Assembly (NCBI RefSeq): GCF_000003605.2
Contig: NW_003134343.1
Location: 573,920 to 591,629, forward strand
Source: Saccoglossus kowalevskii
Lineage: Eukaryota > Hemichordata > Enteropneusta > Harrimaniidae
DNA length: 17,710 bases
Reading direction: 5' to 3'
Shown here: one piece after another, positions 11,579 through 17,710 of the stretch
How positions within the stretch are numbered: position 1 is the first letter of the stretch
Layout: the number at the start of each line of letters is the position of its first letter
Program-made: the position numbers and the translations under genes
The notes under the pieces: generated by a model
The model's database searches: none
What the model was told of the DNA's origin: nothing
What the model saw: only the letters and a program-made list of their open reading frames with translations

Positions 11579-13068
11579 TAGCTCTTCCACTTGTTATGGT
11601 CATTTGATATTTTCACTTCACGCTATCGACCAATGTGCTTATGGCAGCCGCGGCGGCACAGTTTTTTTTGCCTAGTATATGTTGCGGTTGGGCAGTTTAT
11701 ATAAGACTTTTAGTACCAGAATTAGGCTCGATTCATGCAAATAAAACAAACAGTATGTTGAAATTAGGAATTTTTAAGAATATAGTTATTGGTATTCAGA
11801 TGAAATTACCCATAATACACGCGGCGCGGCTCAGATTGTACACTTAACAACATACCTACGTGTTGTATAAACCTACCATATGCGATAATTAATATTCAAC
11901 ACGTCAATGTATGTTCTTTGATTTTTTAAACGCACCAGTTATGAACTGACCATTAGAACATACGTTGTTCGCGTGCTCGCACTAATCACATGGCGGTAGC
12001 TCCGCTGCCTCATTCGTCTAATTAGCGGATTATTCTCCCAGCTGGTACTCGTATAGGCGTTTATTTGTCGACCGTGTCCCTGAGCGTAATTAACGCATTT
12101 ACAATGGTTATAAACACATACATACTTTATAACAAGATATATTACCAATTACTTGTAATTTCATTACGAACTTGGATTAGAAGCACAACACATCAATTTA
12201 ATACCTTGTGTTGTTGTATGAATGGTATCATTCGTTTCTACCCAGAAGACATTGCTGATTTATTTGTATTTAAATTAGTAATTAGTTCTTGTGTATTACG
12301 TTCACGTTACCAGGTGTACAATTTGTGGCAAGACCACATGGTGCTCTTACTTTGAATTCATGTCGGTAAGTGAATGCGTTAGCCCTCATTCCATCGTGAG
12401 AAAATTAAACGTTTCAATTAGATCAAATCAAGTGGGAATGGTATATCACATTTACGCACATAGTGTTTCCACACGACGCGTGAACAGTGGGGTACAATAA
12501 TAAACACAACCACACGAACATCGGCACTGTGACTAAATAACCCACTTTTTCAAAATTAAAAACTTCATCTAAGAACATTTCGAAAAAATCGTCAACTTAA
12601 CGACAAAGTATATTGTAATATCAGAGATCTTTTATTTTGTACACTTATAATGAGCGTGTCAGACTCATCGAACATTTGAAGGTAAAAGTAGGCCTGATAT
12701 CCAAGTATTTTTGTAACAATAATAAATCACTTATTCAATTATTTGTTATTACTGTGTCATGTTATCGCGTCGTTTCTCACATTTTTAAACCATTACATGA
12801 GGCGAGCAACGCTATGAGAGGTCGTGGTATCCATTTCATACAAGGCGAGATACACAAACTTGAATGTTATGTACGAACACGTTATAAACCTCAACCATAC
12901 CCTGATTCCTCCACGCCTACCCAATCGTTCTCTCAAAAATAAAAAATAAATAGTTTGAGTAGTCACAATCATTCAGACATGGTGAACAATTCTGTCAAAT
13001 ATTAGATCGAGAATAATAAGACACGTTACCATATTGTTATATACTCATAATCATTATTGTTTTTTCAG
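11579..13068. other. Upstream region of the prohormone gene, no coding gene supported
   Basis: This region may contain the 5' untranslated exon or promoter of the gene that follows, but I cannot place either. An ATG frame at 11641-11847 opens with an alanine run encoded by a GC-rich GCN repeat and has no other support. Open frames at 12065-12355, 12291-12500 and 12637-12942 lack domains; the last begins with TTG rather than ATG. A strong donor-like TCG|GTAAGT has its GT at 12366-12367, and an acceptor-like GTTACCAG ends at 12313. Together they make 12314-12365 a possible short upstream exon. Confidence 0.4.
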
Positions 13069-13130
13069 CAACTTTTGAATTTGTTTTTGAATTCAATTAA
13101 CCTGTACTTTTATTATCTTTTTATTCACAG
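13054..13130 (+). promoter_or_regulatory. Two alternative splice acceptors before the prohormone start codon
   Basis: Two pyrimidine-rich acceptors end at 13068 (TTATTGTTTTTTCAG) and 13130 (ATCTTTTTATTCACAG), 62 nt apart. No ATG lies between 13069 and 13134, so either choice leaves the same first start codon at 13135 and changes only the 5' untranslated leader. Their presence implies at least one untranslated exon further upstream, which I could not locate with confidence. Confidence 0.65.
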
Positions 13131-13134
13131 AACC

Positions 13135-13194
13135 ATGAACCAAATAACGGTCTGTGCTGCATTTATTGCTATTCTTTGTGTTCAGACACTAGCC
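13135..13194 (+). other. Signal peptide of the prohormone
   Basis: MNQITVCAAFIAILCVQTLA is a short N-terminus with an uninterrupted hydrophobic core (about residues 6-16) and small residues before the likely cut after Ala20. A cut after Ala21 is also possible. There is no charged residue before the core, which is unusual but tolerated. Confidence 0.88.
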
Positions 13195-15100
13195 GCCGAC
13201 TCCCAAGGTGACTCAGGTATGGCGTCTTTAGGATTACAATAACTAGTGCGTTTTCACGGTGCACACACATTGGTATAGCATTAATAACGCAGAATTCTCA
13301 CTAAATGTAAATGGATATTGTGGTACACACGCGGGGTGTCTAAGACTATATTTGAATTACAGATATGAACGTGTTCCTAGTTCTGTATACACAATTGGCA
13401 TTCGCCGATACGCAATATTTGCTGTTTTTGTTGTTGTTGTTGTTATTATTGTTGTTGTGTATCTATAAATTATGTATTATTTATTCATTTTTAATAGTGC
13501 CAATTATCACCGATCGATGTAATTTATAAGCACATATGAGTAAAATGTTTCTCCCCTAAAACGTCACCATAGATAACTTTGTTTCATAAGTGCATATTAA
13601 ATTTTGCACCTGCATTTTTTAAAAATTCACCCTTTGCTCAAATTGTTCAATAGATTCTGACTTTGGTTTGGAACTAGGCATAATATAATGTTGTTCTGTA
13701 AATACTAGAATAGGTTTTATACACTAGGCTTGATTATTTGCTAGTGATACGTCATTTCTTAATCGCCTAATTCATATACCATCAATATATCATATCTAGC
13801 TTTATTATATGTTTTACATGTACAGTTTTCTTTGTCATTTTTATATATAATACACGTACAGTAAAATATTTTATCCAAGGGTTGCATTTTTCGTTTGCGT
13901 TAAACACTATTGGATCACTGAATAATTCAATTAGAATGTAGTGCCTGGTTTATTTGTTTTCTTTTGATATTATCAACAATTTCTGTTTTAACCACAAATC
14001 ATTAATTATGTTTTATCTAGAGAGATTTAGTATGTAATTTAAGATAGTGTTGACCTTGTCCAATACCAAATTATTTATAGGTTTCTAGTGTGAGATAACA
14101 AAATGTAACAGTTTGCACATTCTATGTACGGCAGCTTGTCAACACACAACTTAACAAAACACAAGGACATTTACACTAGTTCAAAATCATGGTAACTCCG
14201 ACCCTTGTTCCAATATAAAGCATAATTTAACCCCTTGGATGGCCCACGACTGATGGCAAATTCCTACTGGTGACACCCCGGGGATATGTAAACACGGAAG
14301 GTGATAGCCCAGTGGGTATATGTCCTCAGAAGAATGACACAGCTCACCGCTCAGGAAACTCATTTAAAATGAACTCGACCTCGACGTCTCGATCGCGTTC
14401 ACTCTAAAATATACAATGTGACTATGATGACGGAGGGGTGGTAGCAATAATAATAATATATGCATGGCAAATGTTTAAACTTATAATGTTTTTTTTTTAC
14501 ATTGATGCACTATTCTATTGTAAATATCACGCCGTACTTCTCGGGAAGCAATTTTGATATTATTCCTTTACAATCACTGTAACCGTTTGTGTTAACTACG
14601 TCGTTTCGTTCCGTTCAGGTGTTACCGGTAGTAACTCAATCGTATTGATTAAAGTGTGAAAATAAATTAAACTCATCGATTGCAATTAACTATGTTGAAA
14701 CATGTTTTAGCTTTCCACTTCTTATCAATCGTGTTTTACAGGGTACACTTTCGCTGATGAAGACAAGATTGAAGATGTTGAAGAAGATAAAACCTTTATC
14801 AATGGTCTGATGGACTTCATCAACTGTAAATTATATAGTCGTCTCCGAAAAGTTGAGGACAGCTGCGATGAACTGAGCTACAACATGGTATCGAACAAAC
14901 GTGCAACACCCGGCAGAGGAACATTAGGTCTTATGTTCGGAAGGAGATCATCAGATTTTGCTAAAAGGAACAACGGCAGGCGACAGGTCGGTACAAGAAG
15001 GCAGTCGGGTAATCGACAGAGCATTCCTGCCGGTAACTACTGGGAGACAATGTATCATATGCCTGTAGGAAAGCGAGATGCCGATGTCATTGATAACTAA
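13135..15100 (+). CDS. Secreted neuropeptide-type prohormone, two coding exons (13135-13216 and 14742-15100)
   Basis: A precursor that would enter the secretory pathway and be cut by proprotein convertases into small amidated peptides. The joined frame is 441 nt, 146 residues. Exon 1 starts at ACCATGA and ends CAG|GTATGG. Exon 2 starts after GTGTTTTACAG. The intron is phase 1 and the frame continues without a stop. Order of parts: hydrophobic signal peptide (residues 1-20), acidic region rich in D/E (22-45), Cys56 and Cys69, and first KR at 80-81. ATPGRGTLGLMF-GRR follows at 82-96, then KR 102-103, GRR 106-108, RR 113-114, a single R at 119, QSIPAGNYWETMYHMPV-GKR at 120-139, and the tail DADVIDN. 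Gly followed by a dibasic site is the standard C-terminal amidation signal. The architecture is strong evidence for a prohormone. The family is not recognised. The LMF-amide ending recalls the starfish SALMFamide S1 (GFNSALMFamide), but those precursors are multi-copy. Confidence 0.9.
13208..13222 (+). promoter_or_regulatory. Two in-frame donor sites 9 nt apart at the end of coding exon 1
   Basis: AAG|GTGACT (intron from 13208) and CAG|GTATGG (intron from 13217) both fit a donor, and both leave the intron in phase 1. Joined to 14742, they give proteins of 143 or 146 residues, differing by three residues just after the signal peptide (SQGYTF against SQGDSGYTF). I used the downstream site because it has G at position +5. 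The upstream site matches better at +3/+4. Confidence 0.5.
13217..14741 (+). other. Phase-1 intron of the prohormone gene
   Basis: 1525 nt from GTATGG to TTTTACAG. It contains a (TTG)n/(TTA)n simple repeat at 13425-13458 and an (AAT)n run at 14446-14459. A GC-richer patch lies at about 14225-14400. This patch includes TAGCCCAGTGGG at 14305-14316, which matches a Pol III A-box consensus, but no B-box follows. The open frames running from exon 1 into the intron stop at 13242, which confirms that splicing is needed to reach the second exon. Confidence 0.85.
13425..13458 (+). repeat. (TTG)n/(TTA)n microsatellite in the intron
   Basis: A run of TTG triplets interrupted by two TTA triplets, 34 nt in all. 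It is plainly a simple-sequence repeat. It lies within an open frame (13259-13468) that owes its valine/isoleucine-rich end to this repeat and is not a gene. Confidence 0.9.
14744..14908 (+). other. Acidic spacer with a single cysteine pair in the prohormone
   Basis: Residues 29-83, up to just past the first KR site. The first part carries about ten D/E residues. Cys56 (14825-14827) and Cys69 (14864-14866) enclose 12 residues in CKLYSRLRKVEDSC. They are the only cysteines outside the signal peptide, so an intramolecular disulfide (or a dimer) is the natural inference. The segment also contains RLRK, which could be a cryptic cleavage site. It may be a connecting peptide or itself a bioactive disulfide-looped peptide. 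Confidence 0.6.
14903..14947 (+). other. Predicted amidated peptide ATPGRGTLGLMF-amide
   Basis: Released by cleavage after KR (residues 80-81) and before GRR (94-96), with Gly94 donating the C-terminal amide. It is a single copy in the precursor. An internal single Arg after PG could give a shorter GTLGLMF-amide. The aromatic amidated end is typical of GPCR ligands. Confidence 0.8.
14948..15016 (+). other. Basic spacer with short degenerate Q-initiated units
   Basis: Residues 97-119: SSDFA-KR, NN-GRR, QVGT-RR, QSGN-R. Several dibasic sites cut this into fragments of 2-5 residues. Each of the last pieces starts with Gln, as does the long peptide that follows, so the pattern Q-x-G-x-R repeats. 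These may be remnants of duplicated peptide units, or simply spacer. Confidence 0.65.
15017..15076 (+). other. Predicted amidated peptide pQSIPAGNYWETMYHMPV-amide
   Basis: Seventeen residues between a single Arg (119) and GKR (137-139). Gly137 supplies the amide. The N-terminal Gln could cyclise to pyroglutamate. If the single Arg is not cut, the product would be four residues longer (starting QSGN). It is rich in aromatic and methionine residues. I do not recognise it. Confidence 0.75.
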
Positions 15101-15108
15101 CCATTTAC

Positions 15109-15114
15109 AATAAA
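15109..15114 (+). terminator. Proximal AATAAA poly(A) signal after the prohormone stop
   Basis: A canonical hexamer begins 9 nt after the TAA stop (15098-15100). Use of it would give a 3' untranslated region of only about 30-40 nt, unusually short. The flank is A-rich and not obviously GU-rich downstream. A variant ATTAAA at 15600-15605, within T-rich sequence, is an alternative distal signal. Confidence 0.45.
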
Positions 15115-16184
15115 CAAACAAAAATACACATTGACACACTAAACGGCTGTCTACATTACGAGAATGTATTTTCCAACCGAGTATATTTGAATTTGATTTA
15201 TTATGCTCAGCGTGAACAAAGACTGATCTTTGCACAGAAGCAAAAATTAGTGTGAAGTGATCGACATAAACCATAATTTACATTTCCAAGTAACTAATAT
15301 TATAAGAGAACAATATTATAATTTTGTATCATGCCCAGGAATGAATTATCCTTCTCAGCGATGACTCGTCATATCTTCTATGACCCAAGACCTGAACACC
15401 AAAAAACTTACTTTACATTTCCTTCACGATATTCCGTCTTTTTGAGGCTGATATTTTAACTAACATCTTTTGATGCATGTTTTTTTTATCTCTAGTAGAA
15501 ACTGTAACTGTAGAAAACTGTTTTCTTTTTTATTTAATATTAAGTAGCATGGCATGAGTGTCCTTTTTTTAAGGGTAGTTTATTGTCACAAATGATTATA
15601 TTAAAATTTCTTTGTCGGAGAAATCATGTGCTTGTTGTGCCTTTTTAGTGTTCTTTTTATGTCTTGCTAATTAACACGAAATAGTTGTTTTCTTTTTTGT
15701 AACTAACAACAATATTTCTTATGTTGATATACCGCCCCCTGTAGTACGTTTTATCCAATTAAGGTCTAAGTTGTTAGTATGCGCACAAGGGAGAATGACT
15801 AACATATTTTAAGGTAATGCGTTTTTATAATTGTTTTTAATGCAAGTTTGTTCGGCGTGTGATCAGGATTTGCATGTTTTTTGTTACTAATACGTAAATA
15901 TACTTATTTACCAAATATACGAACATACAGTCACAATGTGTAATATTTATACACATATATCTTATTATATTGCAATTTACTGTCACGTTTTTTTCATTAT
16001 TTCTGTTAACCTAATTATTTATAATACTGTATTTAATGGTGACTTTTGACACACATGATATAGTACATAAGTAGGAAGGTCGAAATATAAATTCCTTTAG
16101 TCGACGCAAATCCAGAATGGGGTCAGCTGTCAAATAACTGATGATTATCTTAATTAATATTTTCTCGCAATTCCTTTTTCGCTG

Positions 16185-16193
16185 TATAAATAG
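16185..16193 (+). promoter_or_regulatory. TATA-box-like TATAAATAG
   Basis: GCTGTATAAATAGGGG is a textbook core-promoter match, with a possible start site about 30 nt downstream in CACCAAAACAAC. No supported plus-strand gene follows within the window; the first ATG gives a five-codon frame. It may belong to a non-coding transcript or be chance. Confidence 0.2.
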
Positions 16194-16392
16194 GGGTACA
16201 TCTCACCAAAACAACTATCACGATATGTTTTGTCGATTTTGAAACAAAAGCATCAAAGAAAATCAGTCACTAGCATAGTCTATTGTGAACATTTGATGCA
16301 GTCCCATTAGAGCTTATATTTTTATAATTTGGTATTTTGATTGGTTAATTTCTACTTTTATAAGGTTGTTGTCCAAAGGCCGGTTCAGATGA

Positions 16393-16417
16393 TCAGATAA
16401 AGATTAATTTTATCTGA
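16393..16417. repeat. Perfect 9-bp stem with 7-nt loop
   Basis: TCAGATAAA at 16393-16401 and TTTATCTGA at 16409-16417 are exact complements around GATTAAT. It lies in a patch beginning AGGCCGGTTCAGATGATCAG that looks a little like the end of a decayed DNA transposon. I found no matching terminal repeat. Confidence 0.35.
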
Positions 16418-16596
16418 AATAGTCTGACTGTATGAGCAACAAAATCTAATGTAATACAACATTTTTAAAAAATGTTATGCTTCAGATTTCTATCCGAATA
16501 GGCCGTCGCGGATTACCGCGGAATATCTGCAACTTACCCTCATTCAATTCAATCTGTAATTAGACTATTAATCTGCCAATAATACGTAAAAAAAAA

Positions 16597-16612
16597 TTAC
16601 CATTTATGGTAA
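16597..16612. repeat. Palindrome TTACCATTTATGGTAA between two A-runs
   Basis: A 7-bp inverted repeat with a 2-nt centre, flanked on each side by a run of about nine or ten A's. The symmetric arrangement is eye-catching but has no assigned role. Confidence 0.35.
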
Positions 16613-16859
16613 AAAAAAAACGGTCACCATCAAAACCTTATATAAACATGGAAAATGTATTTTTTCACAACAAAATAGTTTCTTGTTTTTTCATGTGTGA
16701 CATGAGCATTTCAATTTAATATTCTGTTTGAACTGAAATTATTGATACTAAACAGTGCACTGCGGAAACAAACAGTACTATTACATTCTTTGAAATCTGT
16801 GCTGAAATCTGGGATTGTAATTTCAGAAAAAAATGAAAGAAAAAACAAGAAAATGACAC

Positions 16860-16865
16860 TTTATT
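16860..16865 (-). terminator. AATAAA poly(A) signal of the convergent minus-strand gene
   Basis: TTTATT on the plus strand reads AATAAA on the minus strand, 103 nt downstream of the TAA stop at 16971-16969. Read on the minus strand, the next 50 nt are T-rich (TTGTTTTTTCTTTCATTTTT), as expected of a downstream cleavage element. This makes the exon call next to it more credible. Confidence 0.5.
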
Positions 16866-16968
16866 ATATATATTAACCAATAGCTTAAAGAAATACCACA
16901 ATGCAAACTTTTGGCTTTACTTACGATATACATCGGACACAATAACTAATAACGTCATCGTAACTATG

Positions 16969-17106
16969 TTATTTTATCTTTTTCAGAGCTTCTCCTAAAC
17001 CATCACCTATCTTCAGGTCTTCATCATCATCATCGTCATTATCATCTAGCCTCCTCATCAGTACTCGGAATGTTCTACCAACTCTCGATGCCATTTCGTG
17101 ACACAT
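16969..17106 (-). CDS. Short C-terminal coding exon of an unrecognised minus-strand gene
   Basis: The minus strand reads MCHEMASRVGRTF..., with a basic RVLMRR segment, an acidic run (DDNDDDDDED) and the tail LKIGDGLGEALKKIK before TAA. From the first ATG (17106) it is 45 residues; from the second (17094, GAAATGG, good context) 41. The in-frame TGA at 17130-17128 means coding must start at one of these ATGs, or the exon must begin after it. A possible acceptor GATGAG| ends at 17110, giving NMCHEMAS. Another acceptor, CTCTCAG (ending at 17134), would leave a short untranslated stretch first. The Asp run is encoded by a GAT repeat. A poly(A) signal follows at a normal distance. The composition reads like real protein, but I recognise no family. 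A chance frame is the alternative. Confidence 0.42.
   Translation of the reverse strand: MCHEMASRVGRTFRVLMRRLDDNDDDDDEDLKIGDGLGEALKKIK
17020..17046. repeat. (CAT)n-like microsatellite encoding an Asp run on the minus strand
   Basis: TCATCATCATCATCGTCATTATCATC on the plus strand. It lies inside the proposed minus-strand exon, where it encodes mostly Asp with one Asn. Synonymous GAC interruptions suggest it is not a freshly expanded repeat. Confidence 0.6.
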
Positions 17107-17133
17107 GTTCTCATCACAACACACACATCAAAT

Positions 17134-17710
17134 CTGAGAGTATTATTTTTGCTATTCTCTACACGGTCTTGTGCCACGGTAATTTGAGTCTCCTGTATGA
17201 AAATGTCCTCACAAACGTTTAGTAATACTTTCATAACTTACCTTTTTTGATATATTCTTATTGTTCTTAAAGAATGTTATAGTTTCGTGTTACATATATA
17301 TCATGTAGACATCACCATGGTTACTTAGCCATATATTTTTTTTCGTAAATATGTCAATAAATGACTTGAAATATAAAAGTGCGATTTATTATTGAACACA
17401 TATCTATTCACATCAGGACTCCGCGATTCCTGCGGATAAGTTATGAGGAGATAACCCGGTAGAATTAATTATGCCCACTGGCAACGAAACGCCCATTACT
17501 TATTTCCATATATGGAGTGCTCACTTTGTAATGCCTCACACAAATTCCCAAAATATCATGAAAAATATGTAAGCGTATAGTATAGAAAACACATATAGAT
17601 GGCACAAATATATATCACGTATTTCCGTGATTAGTCAATATTATAGTAAGCATGTCTTTGAATCTCACGAACGTAATTTGCGATTGTGGTATTATATTTT
17701 ATAATACATA
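17134..17710. other. Non-coding right edge, probably intron or upstream of the minus-strand gene
   Basis: If the exon at about 17106 is real, this should be its intron or 5' flank. A plus-strand AATAAA lies at 17356-17361. An acceptor-like ATCCGCAG occurs on the minus strand near 17430, with no exon I can support after it. No open frame of note is present. Confidence 0.45.

Larger units (their letters stand above)
15115..16859. other. 3' flank and gap between two convergent genes
   Basis: T-rich and AT-rich non-coding DNA. The first part may be 3' untranslated sequence of the prohormone mRNA. It holds a TATA-like TATAAATAG at 16185-16193 and several small hairpins: 9-bp arms at 16393-16417, CGCGG/CCGCG at 16507-16520, and TTACCAT/ATGGTAA at 16597-16612. 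No coding region is supported. The minus-strand frame at 16716-16901 is low-complexity and overlaps a poly(A) signal. Confidence 0.55.

Noticed and set aside
12637-12942. 101-codon plus-strand open frame followed by AATAAA
   Set aside because: It has no ATG start, no clear acceptor at its beginning and no recognisable protein character. The poly(A) hexamers lie in an A-rich run.
13057-13134. In-frame upstream extension of the prohormone ORF
   Set aside because: It starts at TTG, not ATG, and runs through a strong polypyrimidine tract and acceptor at 13130. The hydrophobic residues there are translated intron; the ATG at 13135 has a proper signal peptide directly after it.
14305-14316. Pol III A-box match TAGCCCAGTGGG, possible tRNA-derived SINE
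   Set aside because: No B-box (GGTTCGANTCC-like) follows at the right distance, no A-rich tail is present and no cloverleaf can be drawn.
14951-15274. 107-codon minus-strand open frame
   Set aside because: It is the antisense shadow of the prohormone second exon and has no domain or splice support.

Overview
This is AT-rich eukaryotic (animal) DNA. The evidence is one clearly spliced gene with GT-AG introns and pyrimidine-rich acceptors, long non-coding stretches, a minisatellite, and AATAAA signals. There are no bacterial-style operons and no long ORFs. The gene encodes a secreted neuropeptide-type prohormone, so a bilaterian invertebrate is likely. A mollusc or other lophotrochozoan is my first guess, but an echinoderm or other deuterostome is not excluded; the sequence alone does not settle it.

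Layout. Positions 1-1792 hold no gene I can support. Positions 1793-2115 are six tandem copies of a 54-bp unit. From 2116 to about 13068 the DNA is intergenic or intronic. Two places there look like isolated exons: one on the minus strand (3314-3476) and a short GC-richer one on the plus strand (6262-6332). A T/G-rich tract lies at 11524-11577. Positions 13135-15100 hold the prohormone gene on the plus strand, with two coding exons separated by a phase-1 intron of 1525 nt. Positions 15101-16859 are its 3' flank and the intergenic gap. The short terminal coding exon of a convergent minus-strand gene lies at about 16969-17106, with its poly(A) signal at 16860-16865. The rest, to 17710, is non-coding as far as I can see.

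The prohormone (146 residues by my splice model) has a signal peptide, an acidic spacer with a single cysteine pair, and a basic-site-rich C-terminal half. Two amidation cassettes there predict ATPGRGTLGLMF-amide and QSIPAGNYWETMYHMPV-amide. I do not recognise either peptide as a family I can name with confidence, so this gene is the best candidate for something undescribed in the window. All other coding calls are weak and marked as such. In DNA this AT-rich, several open frames of 60-100 codons are expected by chance.
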